NCBI RefSeq assembly: GCF_019423705.1 | Contig: NZ_JAHZAX010000001.1 | Location: 65,998-129,997 of the forward strand | Reading direction: 5' to 3' | Source: Ruminococcus sp. | GTDB lineage: Bacteria > Bacillota > Clostridia > Oscillospirales > Ruminococcaceae | Length of the DNA: 64,000 nucleotides | Part shown: in pieces, positions 7,715 to 16,745 of the stretch | Layout: each line of letters opens with the position of its first letter | Numbering within the stretch: position 1 is the first letter of the stretch | The notes under the pieces: model-generated | Told to the model about the DNA's origin: nothing | Databases searched by the model: none | What the model saw: the letters and a program-made list of their open reading frames with translations, nothing else | Translations under genes and position numbers: made by a program

Positions 7715-8275
7715 ATGAAAAAGACAGTTTATTTGGTTTTAGCGCTCTCACTGCTCCTTTGCTCATGCTCACAGAAAACAGACAATGATGACATAAGCAA
7801 GGTCAATGACAGCAGTACAGTTGTGACAACAGCTTCTACAACAATGACAACTACCACAACTTCATCATCAAAGGTCGATGAAAATGCTGAAATTTCGGCA
7901 TATTATATTTATCACTGGTATGGAGAAGAACCATATGAGATAACAGACAAGGACACTATAGACAAGATAACTGCGTGGATAGAGAACGCTAAATCAGTAT
8001 GCAAGGATTATCCTTACATTGACGGTGCGGAATACGGCGGTGCTGACGCTTATGGTATCTCTCTTGAGAAGGTCGCCACAGGTGAGGCGTATGAAAATCT
8101 TTGTATAATCGATGTTTCTCAGTATTCGTGGGACAGTTCAAGCGACCAGCACTCTCAGAGTAAAAAATGCAATTTTACTATTAAAGATGACACAGGCGAA
8201 TTCCAAGATTACAATTTGCCAAAGGAAATGATAGCTGAGATAATGTCCCTTATAAAAAGGTCCAATGTTGAATAG
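7715..8275 (+). CDS. Putative lipoprotein of unknown function
   Basis: A 186-residue protein with a lipoprotein signal peptide (MKKTVYLVLALSLLLCSCS; lipobox LLCS/C), so it should be lipid-anchored at the outer face of the membrane. A Ser/Thr-rich linker (about residues 28-55, mostly Thr and Ser) is followed by a globular domain of about 130 residues that I cannot assign. It has its own promoter and a strong terminator, so it is monocistronic. It is divergent from cellobiose phosphorylase, but nothing in its sequence suggests carbohydrate binding. Confidence 0.8.
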   Translation: MKKTVYLVLALSLLLCSCSQKTDNDDISKVNDSSTVVTTASTTMTTTTTSSSKVDENAEISAYYIYHWYGEEPYEITDKDTIDKITAWIENAKSVCKDYPYIDGAEYGGADAYGISLEKVATGEAYENLCIIDVSQYSWDSSSDQHSQSKKCNFTIKDDTGEFQDYNLPKEMIAEIMSLIKRSNVE

Positions 8276-8288
8276 CAAACACACAAAA

Positions 8289-8325
8289 CCGCCGTGTATC
8301 AGCCCGATACACGGCGGTCAAATAT
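8289..8325. terminator. Bidirectional intrinsic terminator
   Basis: A 12-bp perfect stem, CCGCCGTGTATC (8289-8300) with GATACACGGCGG (8306-8317). The plus-strand tail TCAAATATTT ends the lipoprotein gene; the minus-strand tail TTTTGTGTG ends the gene at 8348-8629. Confidence 0.85.
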
Positions 8326-8347
8326 TTCTGAAGTTTTCTGCGCCCTA

Positions 8348-8629
8348 TTATGACACCTTGAGCCAAGCGCAGGCAAAATCAAGAGCCTCATAAAGGCTTG
8401 ATTTCTCTGCCATTTTTACTATCTGCTTGTTTGGCGGAAGCGTGATATCTGTTGCCATCTTTCTAAGTCTTACCTTGTTTGCAACGTCAATGCCGCCGAC
8501 CTTTTCTGTCGAGAGTATCTCGATCATTACAACGTATTCATCGTACATATTTCCGAAATATATCTGATTTCCTTTTCTCACCAGCGGAAGTCCCTTATAG
8601 GTGAAAAACGCTTTCTTTTCTTCTGCCAT
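8348..8629 (-). CDS. Small conserved-looking protein of unknown function, 93 aa
   Basis: A soluble 93-residue protein, beginning MAEEKKAFFTYKGLPLVRKG, with no signal peptide or membrane segment. An AGAAAGG sequence lies upstream of the ATG, a TATAAT box lies about 60 bp upstream (-35 weak) and a strong terminator follows, so it looks like an independently expressed gene. The compact beta-rich start and regular amphipathic C-terminal helix suggest a folded domain. I recognise no family and its neighbours give no functional hint. Confidence 0.7.
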   Translation of the reverse strand: MAEEKKAFFTYKGLPLVRKGNQIYFGNMYDEYVVMIEILSTEKVGGIDVANKVRLRKMATDITLPPNKQIVKMAEKSSLYEALDFACAWLKVS

Positions 8630-8814
8630 TGATCTCGCCGACCTTTCTCTAATAAATTTATATTTTTATGTCTTTTTCACTTCGTATTTTTATTATACCA
8701 TACTTTTCACAAAAATGAAAGAGTTTTTAATAATTTTTTGCGTAAATTCGCAAAATCTCCTGTGGGATATCTATTGTATCACAAATGCTCCGCAAAATTT
8801 GTCGAATTGCGATA

Positions 8815-10323
8815 TTAATAGTTATCGTCAACAGCCTCGCCCTTAGCAAGCTTCTCCATATTTGCCGCAAAGGTATCTACCCAAGTGCTCTGTATCCTGA
8901 ATGAAGTCTCGCCGTTGAGCTTTACTATTGAACGTCTTGAAGAGTCCTTGAACATTTCCATAACGTCCTTGTTGCCGTCCTTGCGCTCAAGAGTTATTGT
9001 GAGATAGCTCTCGTTCTCAGGGTCGGTGAAGTATATCTCGTTCGTCGGGCAGCCCATAAGGAACTGATAGAATGTCTTGAAGTTGTCAACATCAAGCTCC
9101 TTGCCCTCTGATGTTACCTTTGTCACCTGTGCTGTCGAAGAGCCGCTTTCGTCGGTATCAGCGCTTGTGCCGCTGCTTTCGATCTCATAAGTCGTGGTCT
9201 TGCCGTTATATTCTACCACGATGTCCTTGAGGTCAACAAGATAGTTTGAAGTCATAAGGCTCGTGATAACGTCCTCAGCCTTTACTGTCGCCCAAGGCAG
9301 GCTGTCGGCTGATACAAGATAGATAGCGTCAACGCCACTCACGCCCTCAAAGTAGCAATAGTAGCCCGATACTGTGTCTGTGGTCTCGCTGCTGTCGCCT
9401 GCCGTCTGATAAACAGGGCTTCCTATTTTCAGCGTGTAGTCATAGCTGTCGCCCTTGAGCCTTACAACTGCGAATGGGTCGTCAAGGCCGTACTGCTTCA
9501 TAGCCTCTTCGTCCGGCTCGAGAACTTCGCAGCTCTGAGCTGACAATCCCCACAGACCGTGGGTCGTTGTCGATGAATTTGTGATATTGAGGTATGAGAA
9601 TATAGGCTCAGTCATAACCTGTCCCGAAAGTCCCTCGATCTCGTTAGGGTTGTTCTCGAACGCCATTTCATAATCAAGGTCTTTTCTTGTTACAGTTTCC
9701 TTGCCATAATCCGGCCAATCGTCGTCAGAAGGCTTTGCAAGGAGCGTAAGGCTGGCATAAGCCGTAACAGGGTCGGTATAATATGAAAGCTTCGTGCCCA
9801 TTACAAGGTAAACTGTCTTTTCATCGTCGAGGCTGACATAAGTGTAGCGTGAGTTGCTCGGCGAAACATTTCCGATGTGCATTGTGGTGCTCGTACCGTC
9901 GCTGTATGTTACTGTAAACTCAGCAACAGGCTCGTCAAGGCCGTACTTTGACATATCCTCAACGTCTTTTTCCACCAGCTTTTTCGCCTTGAAGCCCTCA
10001 AGGCTTGAAGCCATTGAAGCCTCTGCCGTTGCGTTCTGATTAACGCTGCCAAGCGCCTCGATAGTCCAGGTGCTCTTGCCCGATCTCGGCTTTTCAAGAG
10101 TGTACTCGCCGTGTTCGTTCACGACCTTTATGCTTGTGATATCGTCGCTTGACTTGTCAAGGATCACAACGCTTTCGTCCTTGCTCGATGTTGCCGCCAC
10201 GGACGAGCTTGAATCCGTGTCCTTTGAGTTTGCGCCCGAGGTGGAGTTCAAAAACAGCATTACTCCGCCCAGACAAACCGCAACAACGCCGCAGACGATC
10301 GTTCCCTGCAATTTACCATTCAT
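8815..10323 (-). CDS. DUF4340 family membrane-anchored protein of an ABC/GldG-type operon
   Basis: The ATG at 10323 follows GAGGTAAAGC and gives a protein starting MNGKLQGTIVCGVVAVCLGG, one membrane anchor followed by an extracytoplasmic region of about 475 residues. A Ser/Asp-rich linker (residues about 28-50) leads into repeats of the type VxxITVxxxxGEYTLEK and PxAxxTVxYxDGTxxTMxIG, the beta-rich units of DUF4340 proteins that occur with GldG-like ABC systems. About 500 residues is usual. It is the last of four genes: ATPase, permease, GldG-like, this. It probably works outside the membrane with the GldG-like protein; the biochemical role is unknown. Confidence 0.8.
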   Translation of the reverse strand: MNGKLQGTIVCGVVAVCLGGVMLFLNSTSGANSKDTDSSSSVAATSSKDESVVILDKSSDDITSIKVVNEHGEYTLEKPRSGKSTWTIEALGSVNQNATAEASMASSLEGFKAKKLVEKDVEDMSKYGLDEPVAEFTVTYSDGTSTTMHIGNVSPSNSRYTYVSLDDEKTVYLVMGTKLSYYTDPVTAYASLTLLAKPSDDDWPDYGKETVTRKDLDYEMAFENNPNEIEGLSGQVMTEPIFSYLNITNSSTTTHGLWGLSAQSCEVLEPDEEAMKQYGLDDPFAVVRLKGDSYDYTLKIGSPVYQTAGDSSETTDTVSGYYCYFEGVSGVDAIYLVSADSLPWATVKAEDVITSLMTSNYLVDLKDIVVEYNGKTTTYEIESSGTSADTDESGSSTAQVTKVTSEGKELDVDNFKTFYQFLMGCPTNEIYFTDPENESYLTITLERKDGNKDVMEMFKDSSRRSIVKLNGETSFRIQSTWVDTFAANMEKLAKGEAVDDNY

Positions 10324-10398
10324 TTTAGCTTTACCTCTGTTAAAATTTGAAAATTCATTTATATCGTAAGACGATCTATACAAACAGCAGCGCTCAGC

Positions 10399-10511
10399 GG
10401 GCGACCAATAAATTGTTGTGAGCCTTGTCGAACAACAATAAATTGTTGTGAGCCTTGTCGAACAACAATAAATTGTTGTGAGCCTTGTCGAACAACAATT
10501 TTCGCCCCTAC
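10399..10511. repeat. Palindromic element with a 30-bp internal unit in three perfect tandem copies
   Basis: Outer arms GGGCGAC (10399-10405) and TCGCCCCTAC (ending 10511) frame three identical 30-bp units (10406-10435, 10436-10465, 10466-10495). Each unit itself contains the inverted pair CAATAAATTGTTG and CGAACAACAA. The same architecture with one internal unit occurs at 51116-51172. It lies in the 223-bp gap between the GldG-like and DUF4340 genes of one operon and would be transcribed. Confidence 0.85.
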
Positions 10512-10545
10512 AATTATGATCGCCACTTATAGATCATATTATAGA

Positions 10546-12306
10546 TTACTTATTCTTTCTTCTAGCCCAAATAACGATTCCCACAACGAGAACTATTACA
10601 GGGATACCAAGGCAGAATGTCCACTTGAGGACTGTTTTCTGCTGCTGTGTGATATCGAAAACATTGCCTGTGATAGTCTTAGGTGTGATAGTGATACCGG
10701 CAGTCTTGCCTGTAAGACCGTTTATAACGCTGATGAAATACTCGCTGTTCTGATACTGTGTATACTGGAGATATGTGTCAGAAAGCATATACTCAGAACC
10801 AACTACCATTACATTGCTGTAAAGTGTGTTGTTATCGTCTGTGAACTTAGCCTTTGAACCAACAGCCATATAATTCTGCTGACCCTTCACCAAAGCGTCG
10901 CCGATAGTTACCTGTCCTGTGGTCGCTGAAAGCTGAACGTCTGCTGTGTAAGCGCTTTCCGATGACTGGAGGTAAGTATCTGTGGATACCATATCCTGCT
11001 CGTCAAAGAGAGTGTTTACAGGACGACAAAGTGCTGTAAGTATTGCCGGATCATCAACAGACAGATCCTGTGTGAAGTTGTCGGAAACGTTCGTTGCAAC
11101 TGTTACGCAAGGTGAATTGTAATAGCTGCCCGAATCGCTTTCGCATATTACGCCCTTGCCAACGGAAAGTCCATACTCTGCAAGGAACTCGTCAAGGTTC
11201 GGCGTATCTTCCTGTCCGTAAGAAGCAACGTAGATAAGCTGCTTGCCAAGGTTGCCGTCATTGTTGAGGAAGTCGCTTATCTTTGTGATATCTTCATCAA
11301 GATAGTCGGTCTTTGGCGCAGGGATAACGATAACGTCAGTCTCCTCAGGGATATCCTGCGAAGTGATATCAACAGAGTTTACGTTATAGCCGTTTGCAGT
11401 AAGCAAAGTCTGGAAATATGTCAGCGGTGTGATCTCGCTTCTGCCTGTGAGGATAGTAACATAAACAGGGTTAGGGTCTGTTACTGTCATAAGAGCGGAA
11501 GTGAAAGCCTGCTCAGCGTTTGAAGATTCAACATAGCTGCCGTAATATGACAGGAACGCAAGGTCTCCGCCTGCCTGCTGTGCAAGGGTATCAATGCTGT
11601 AACCGGACTGTGAAAGTTTCTGATCAAACTCGTCTGTGAAGTTGAGAAGATCCAGCATACCAAGCTTTCTTGTTCTGCTTATCTCCTTACCGTCAACTTT
11701 GGTCTTTGTCTCAAAGATGATATCGAACTGGCTGATAGTATCGGTATAATCCTTTACTATCTCAGGGTGAGAGTCGATATCCACAAAGCGGTAAGTGATA
11801 TGGTGATTGAGCTTGCAGTAATTTTTCAGAAGCTCAACAGCCTGCTTGTTGTAAGAGCTGTAATTTGTGTAAGTGTTCTCATCGGCAAATATCGTTACCT
11901 CAACGTCAACGCTGACATTCTTTACATAGTCCTCTGTATCGTTTGATACCGAGTAGATCTTGTTGCTCGTAAGGTCGATAGTGATAGGATATCTGTCAAA
12001 AAGCATTGTGGTGACAACGTTCACAAGCACCAGCAAAGCAATGAACACGCAGGTGAAAACAGTCGCCATTGTGCCGTGCTTGAGCTTCTTGCCATTGAAC
12101 TTTTTGCCGTCCTTTGACTTCTTGTCCTTTTTGTCTTTTTTATCTTTGCCTCTAGACTTGTCCTTTTCGTCAGAGCCGTTCTTTGCGGCCTTTTCATTTG
12201 CGACAACGTCCTTGAGAAGATCCTGTCCTGAAATGGACACCTTTTCGGTATTCTCTGTATTTTCAGTATTCTGGTTATTCTGGTTATTCTGTTTATTCTC
12301 TTCCAT
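10546..12306 (-). CDS. GldG family ABC-associated protein
   Basis: A 586-residue protein. Residues 1-75 are a cytosolic, Asn/Gln/Lys-rich low-complexity tail (runs of NQN, then a Lys/Asp-rich stretch), followed by a membrane segment (about 80-102), a large extracytoplasmic domain of about 450 residues, and a C-terminal membrane helix (WTFCLGIPVIVLVVGIVIW) with a basic end. The external part begins with YPITIDLTSNKIYSVS, the typical start of GldG/ABC-type uncharacterised transport proteins. In Bacteroidetes GldA-GldF-GldG are gliding-motility ABC components; in Firmicutes the homologous sets are of unknown function. It lies 14 bp after the permease gene. Confidence 0.85.
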   Translation of the reverse strand: MEENKQNNQNNQNTENTENTEKVSISGQDLLKDVVANEKAAKNGSDEKDKSRGKDKKDKKDKKSKDGKKFNGKKLKHGTMATVFTCVFIALLVLVNVVTTMLFDRYPITIDLTSNKIYSVSNDTEDYVKNVSVDVEVTIFADENTYTNYSSYNKQAVELLKNYCKLNHHITYRFVDIDSHPEIVKDYTDTISQFDIIFETKTKVDGKEISRTRKLGMLDLLNFTDEFDQKLSQSGYSIDTLAQQAGGDLAFLSYYGSYVESSNAEQAFTSALMTVTDPNPVYVTILTGRSEITPLTYFQTLLTANGYNVNSVDITSQDIPEETDVIVIPAPKTDYLDEDITKISDFLNNDGNLGKQLIYVASYGQEDTPNLDEFLAEYGLSVGKGVICESDSGSYYNSPCVTVATNVSDNFTQDLSVDDPAILTALCRPVNTLFDEQDMVSTDTYLQSSESAYTADVQLSATTGQVTIGDALVKGQQNYMAVGSKAKFTDDNNTLYSNVMVVGSEYMLSDTYLQYTQYQNSEYFISVINGLTGKTAGITITPKTITGNVFDITQQQKTVLKWTFCLGIPVIVLVVGIVIWARRKNK

Positions 12307-12320
12307 TTATATGCCCTCCT

Positions 12321-13025
12321 TTAGCCCCAGCGGCGTTTTTCAAGCACTCTTACCGTAAGGAAAAGAAATGCGACGATTGCGCTCAGGAAGAACACAACGT
12401 TAGAAAAGTCAAACAGACCGTATGTGAATGAATAATATCTCTCGCCGAATGATATCTTCTCGCAGACTGTTGTGAGCCATTCAAATGGGAGAAGATTGCC
12501 GATCGTTGAAAGGAATGAAACGAAGATAAGTGCGATAAAGCTTATTACCGCAGAAACTACCTGATTTTCTGTAAAAGATGAGCAGAAAATGCCGATAGCG
12601 ATATAAGCTCCGCCCACAAGCGCCAGCGCAACGATATTGCCCACAACAACGTTCCAGTCAGGTGTGCCGAACGCCGAAACAACGACTGCGAACACGCCTG
12701 TGATAGCGATCGCTATAATGTATATCAAAAACGCCGCCAAGAACTTGCCCACAACGATACTTGTCAGACTGACAGGGGCAGTGAGCAGACATTGATCTGT
12801 CTTTGATCGCTTTTCTTCTGATATCGTCCTCATCGTAAGGATAGGGATAAGAACGATGATTATTATAAGCAGCATACTGAAAAGGCTGTCAAGCTTTGTA
12901 TAGCCGCTTTCAAGACTGTAATTTGCAAACATTATGCCTGAATAAGCATAAAATGCCGCAAGGAATATGTAACCTATCGGGGAGGTGAAATAACTCCTTA
13001 CCTCTCTTCTGAAAATTGCGCCCAT
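12321..13025 (-). CDS. ABC-2 type permease (GldF-like)
   Basis: A 234-residue membrane protein with six predicted helices, starting MGAIFRREVRSYFTSPIGYIF, the FRRELRSYFxSPIGYI signature of GldF-like ABC-2 permeases. The segment MRTISEEKRSKTDQCLLTAPVS is the conserved cytosolic loop (TMRLFSEERRxGTIELLLTxPVS). Its ATG shares one base with the TAA of the ATPase gene (TAATG), so the two are translationally coupled. It forms the membrane part of the system with the ATPase; the GldG-like and DUF4340 proteins are the extracytoplasmic partners. Confidence 0.88.
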   Translation of the reverse strand: MGAIFRREVRSYFTSPIGYIFLAAFYAYSGIMFANYSLESGYTKLDSLFSMLLIIIIVLIPILTMRTISEEKRSKTDQCLLTAPVSLTSIVVGKFLAAFLIYIIAIAITGVFAVVVSAFGTPDWNVVVGNIVALALVGGAYIAIGIFCSSFTENQVVSAVISFIALIFVSFLSTIGNLLPFEWLTTVCEKISFGERYYSFTYGLFDFSNVVFFLSAIVAFLFLTVRVLEKRRWG

Positions 13026-14002
13026 TAGTCATTCTCCTCCTCATCGGAAGTATTATCAAGAGCAGGCAGAGCCTCGCCCATTGTGAGCTTGAGGAAGATA
13101 TCCTCAAGTGAAAGCTCTGAGGTCTTGAGCTCAAGTATGCACCAGCCGTTTTCCGCCATTTTGATAAACAGCTCACGTCTGATGTCAACGCCTTCCTTGG
13201 CCTCGATACGGATATCGTTCACGCCGTTTTTATGGCTTGCGTCGCATATAACTTTGTCAACGCCCTTTATGCTCTGGATAGCTCTTACTATCTTATCCTT
13301 GTCGCCCTCGATCTGAGCGGAGAGCTTGTGCTCGCCCGAAAGTCTCTGAGAAAGGTGTTCCTCAGTATCGTTTGCAACGATCCTGCCCTCATTGATGACA
13401 ACGATCTTATCGCAGACCGCCTGCACCTCAGAAAGGATATGTGATGAAAGGATAACAGTATGGTTCTTGCCAAGCTTTCTGATAAGAGTTCTTATCTCGA
13501 TTATCTGCTTAGGGTCAAGACCAACAGTCGGCTCGTCAAGGATAAGCACCTTTGGGTTGCCGATAAGAGCCTGCGCAAGGCCAACTCTTTGACGATAGCC
13601 CTTTGAAAGGTTCTTTATTATCCTGTTGTAAACGTGGTCGATCTTCACAAGGCTGCAAATATCTTTAAGGTGTGATATCTTCGGCAGCTTGCACTTTTTA
13701 AGATCATAGACAAAGTAAAGATATTCCTTTACTGTCATATCCATATAAAGCGGCGGAAGCTCAGGAAGATAGCCGATCTTCTGCTTTGCCTTGATAGGCT
13801 CTTCAAGTATATCAACGCCGTCGATGAGCGCCTTGCCGTCTGTACAGGATATATAACCTGTAAGGATATTCATTGTTGTGGATTTGCCCGCACCGTTCGG
13901 CCCGAGAAAGCCCAGTATCTCTCCGTCATCGGCTTTGAAGGAGATATTATTTACGGCTTTTTTATCGCCGTATTGTTTTGTAAGGTTTACGACCTCTATC
14001 AT
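13025..14002 (-). CDS. ABC transporter ATP-binding protein (GldA-like)
   Basis: A 325-residue ATPase: Walker A GFLGPNGAGKST (about residues 33-44), signature LSKGYRQRVGLAQAL, Walker B VLILDEPTVGLDP, switch His in SSHIL. A C-terminal domain of about 90 residues follows, as in GldA/NatA-type subunits. It is the first gene of the four-gene ABC/GldG/DUF4340 unit and precedes a gap of about 255 bp in which I find no convincing promoter. Confidence 0.92.
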   Translation of the reverse strand: MIEVVNLTKQYGDKKAVNNISFKADDGEILGFLGPNGAGKSTTMNILTGYISCTDGKALIDGVDILEEPIKAKQKIGYLPELPPLYMDMTVKEYLYFVYDLKKCKLPKISHLKDICSLVKIDHVYNRIIKNLSKGYRQRVGLAQALIGNPKVLILDEPTVGLDPKQIIEIRTLIRKLGKNHTVILSSHILSEVQAVCDKIVVINEGRIVANDTEEHLSQRLSGEHKLSAQIEGDKDKIVRAIQSIKGVDKVICDASHKNGVNDIRIEAKEGVDIRRELFIKMAENGWCILELKTSELSLEDIFLKLTMGEALPALDNTSDEEEND

Positions 14003-14208
14003 TTGATTTTTTCCTCCTCTTGGGAAAGGTTTGCCGCCATAAGTCTTTTTAATTTTAGTATATCAATGTGACAAAGCGGTGATAGCTGTACGAAAGGCAG
14101 AGCATTTTAAGTAAATTTAAAGTTGCAACATACAAAATACTCAAAATGCTCCGCACTTGCTATATTCTGAAAATGCTAAATATCCCATAAACATCGCTTA
14201 AAAGCAGC

Positions 14209-14231
14209 GGGCGAACAATGTTCGCCCCTAC
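14209..14231. repeat. Palindromic element, family A
   Basis: GGGCGAACA, one base, TGTTCGCCC followed by CTAC: 9-bp perfect arms. It sits between gltX (ends 14259) and the GldA-like operon. Read on the minus strand it is a strong hairpin followed by GCTGCTTTTAAG and may end gltX transcription. Confidence 0.85.
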
Positions 14232-14258
14232 AAATTTTCAACATTTTCGCAGCTTTTA

Positions 14259-15707
14259 TTATGACAGCTTTTCTATTCCCTTCTTGATCCTTGCAAGGGT
14301 GTCTTCCTTGCCGATGAGATAAGAGATCTCAACTCCGCCGCCCGGTGTGAATGCCTTGCCGGATACGGCAACTCTCAGAGGCCAAAGGATAATGCCATTC
14401 TTTACGCCAAGCTTGCCGATAAGGTCAAAAAGTGCGTCGTGGATATTTTCCTCTGTCCAGTCCTCAACGCCCTCGAGAACAGGCAGAACAGCCTTCAAAG
14501 ACTCGAGAGAGTTCTCAGCGTTGGTCTTCATCTTCTTGTGAGTGTAAAGAGCGATATCATACTCAGGCAGAGCGTCGATAAAGTCCACCATTTCTGGTAT
14601 CTCTGTAAAGAGCTCAGTTCTTGCCTGAAGAAGCTTTGCGATCTCGTTAAGGTCAACGTCATCTCTGTGAACAGACTGCTTGATATATGGGATAGCATAT
14701 TCAGCGAACTTCTCAGGCGTCATAGCCTTTATATACTTGCCGTTGATAGCCTTGAGCTTAGCAGGGTCAAATATAGCAGGGGACTTTGAAAGTCCGTGGA
14801 TATCAAATTCCTTTACAAGCTCTTCAAGTGAGAATATCTCGTTCTCGCCCTTTGGCGCCCAGCCCAGCAGAGCGATATAATTGATAACAGCTTCCTTGAG
14901 ATAGCCCTTCTTCATAAGGTCTTCATAAGAAGCGTCGCCGTCTCTCTTTGAAAGCTTGTGCTGCTTGTCCTTCATAATGTGCTCAACGTGGATATAAGTT
15001 GGTATTTCCCAGCCGAAAGCCTTATAGAGCAGGTTGTACTTAGGTGCTGAAGCAAGGTACTCGTTACCTCTTACAACGTGTGTGATACCCATGAGGTGGT
15101 CGTCAACAACGTTTGCAAAGTTATAAGTCGGCATTCCGTCAGTCTTGATAAGGATCTGATCGTCAAGAGTAGCGCAGTCAACTGTGATATCGCCGTAAAG
15201 CTCATCGTGGAAAGTAACTTCGCCCTCTGTTGGTATCTTCTGTCTGATAACATAAGGCACGCCAGCGTCAAGCTTTTCCTTTATCTCCTCCGGAGAAAGG
15301 TTGCGGCAATGTCTGTCATACATTGGAGCGATACCGCTTGCTTCCTGTATAGCTCTTACTTCCTCAAGTCTTTCCTTGTCGCAGAAGCAATAGTAAGCCT
15401 CGCCCTTTTCAACAAGCTCCTCAGCGTACTTCTTGAACATACCCATTCTTTCCGACTGGATATAAGGACCAACAGGGCCGCCGATATCAGGGCCTTCGTC
15501 CCAGTTAAGACCTACGTCCTTGAGTGTCTTGTAGATAACGTCAACAGCGCCGTCAACATAACGCTCCTGGTCTGTATCCTCGATACGGAGAATAAAATCT
15601 CCGCCGTTCTGCTTTGCAATAAGATAGGTAAACAGCGCAGTCCTCAGATTACCGATGTGCATATAACCTGTTGGTGAAGGCGCAAATCTGGTTCTTACCT
15701 TGTTCAT
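14259..15707 (-). CDS. gltX: Glutamyl-tRNA synthetase
   Basis: The ATG at 15707 follows AAAGGACAG and gives MNKVRTRFAPSPTGYMHIGN, the standard start; a 6-codon longer reading lacks support. Length about 482 residues, normal for bacterial GluRS. The class I signatures are present: HIGN (variant of HIGH) near the N-terminus and KLSKRDGD (KMSKS) around residue 245. It charges tRNA-Glu and, in organisms without GlnRS, probably also tRNA-Gln. It lies 72 bp after ribF in the same direction and may be the tail of the rimP-to-ribF transcript. No T-box leader is present in the gap. Confidence 0.96.
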   Translation of the reverse strand: MNKVRTRFAPSPTGYMHIGNLRTALFTYLIAKQNGGDFILRIEDTDQERYVDGAVDVIYKTLKDVGLNWDEGPDIGGPVGPYIQSERMGMFKKYAEELVEKGEAYYCFCDKERLEEVRAIQEASGIAPMYDRHCRNLSPEEIKEKLDAGVPYVIRQKIPTEGEVTFHDELYGDITVDCATLDDQILIKTDGMPTYNFANVVDDHLMGITHVVRGNEYLASAPKYNLLYKAFGWEIPTYIHVEHIMKDKQHKLSKRDGDASYEDLMKKGYLKEAVINYIALLGWAPKGENEIFSLEELVKEFDIHGLSKSPAIFDPAKLKAINGKYIKAMTPEKFAEYAIPYIKQSVHRDDVDLNEIAKLLQARTELFTEIPEMVDFIDALPEYDIALYTHKKMKTNAENSLESLKAVLPVLEGVEDWTEENIHDALFDLIGKLGVKNGIILWPLRVAVSGKAFTPGGGVEISYLIGKEDTLARIKKGIEKLS

Positions 15708-15779
15708 TTTTATCTGTCCTTTCAAATTTATAATTTTAATTTGTGTGTTTTACTTTATATACTTTTCGGCTTTAGCCTT

Positions 15780-16700
15780 TCATATCCCGAAATATTCCCT
15801 AGTCTGCTGAGTATTCCGTGCTATCTCCGCACGAAGCTCGTCAAAGCTTCCGAAGGTCTTTTCGGGGCGCAGGAATTTGTGCAGCTCCAGCCGCAGCTTC
15901 CTGCCGTAAAGGTCGCCGTGATAGTCTATTATAAAAGTCTCCGCCAAAGGTGCGGTGTCAACGTGAACAGTCGGCTTTACCCCAACATTCGTCACGCCGC
16001 AGTACCTTTCACCGTCTATCTCAACGGTGGAGCAGTAAACGCCGAACTTCGGCATTACCCTGCCCTTTGGTATCTCTTGATTGATAGTGGGGAAATCCCA
16101 CGTTCTGCCACGCTGAAAGCCGTGCTCCACCTCTTCCGTGAAGCCGAAACGATAACCAAGCATTTCATTCGCCTTTGTTATATCGCCCTCTCGCACGCAG
16201 CGCCTTATCTCTGTGGAGCTTATGACCTCGCCGCCCATAAGCAGGGGACTAACGATCTCCACTTCAATGCCGTATTTTTTGCCAAGCTCTTTCAAATCCG
16301 CCGCCTTGCCCTGTGCGCCCTTGCCGAATGTGAAATCATTTCCGCATACAGCGCAGCAGCAGTTCAGCCGCTCTTTGAGCACCTTTTTCACAAAGTCTTC
16401 AGGCGCCATACCCTTGAACTGCGCAAAATCGGGGGAAAACAGCACTTCAACGCCAAGCTCAGCCATTTTTTCGTGCTTTTCGTCGTCGCTCATAAGCATT
16501 TCTATCCTGCCGTCGTGACCCTTTGACGTCACCGTGTCGGTCTTGAAGCAGAATACCGCCGACTGCGCTCCAATGGCTTTCGCCCTCTCCACAGCCGTGC
16601 CGATTATGAGCTGGTGACCTCTGTGAACGCCGTCAAAAAGCCCCAGCGCACACACCGTTTTCCTTTCGGGGATATGTCCGCTGTTAGTTATATCCGTCAA
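15780..16700 (-). CDS. ribF: Bifunctional riboflavin kinase/FMN adenylyltransferase
   Basis: A 306-residue RibF. The N-terminal nucleotidyltransferase half has GLFDGVHRGH (variant HxGH) and ISSTEIRRCV; the C-terminal flavokinase half has the DFPTIN motif (canonical G-x-PTAN, here with Ile for Ala) and GVTNVGVKPTV. It converts riboflavin to FMN and FAD. It follows truB by 45 bp, the usual order in Firmicutes (truB-ribF). The Ala-to-Ile change in PTAN is a small departure; the metal-binding Thr and Asn are kept. Confidence 0.95.
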   Translation of the reverse strand: MTDITNSGHIPERKTVCALGLFDGVHRGHQLIIGTAVERAKAIGAQSAVFCFKTDTVTSKGHDGRIEMLMSDDEKHEKMAELGVEVLFSPDFAQFKGMAPEDFVKKVLKERLNCCCAVCGNDFTFGKGAQGKAADLKELGKKYGIEVEIVSPLLMGGEVISSTEIRRCVREGDITKANEMLGYRFGFTEEVEHGFQRGRTWDFPTINQEIPKGRVMPKFGVYCSTVEIDGERYCGVTNVGVKPTVHVDTAPLAETFIIDYHGDLYGRKLRLELHKFLRPEKTFGSFDELRAEIARNTQQTREYFGI

Positions 16701-16745
16701 AATATCCCTCCGAACTGATCTATCTAAAAAGTAAATAATCGTATC

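Noticed and set aside
10406..10495. CRISPR-like direct repeats
   Set aside because: The three 30-bp units are directly adjacent with no unique spacers and there are no cas genes; they are an internal expansion of a palindromic element.
15708..15779. T-box leader for gltX
   Set aside because: The 72-bp gap to ribF is too short and lacks the T-box sequence and terminator.
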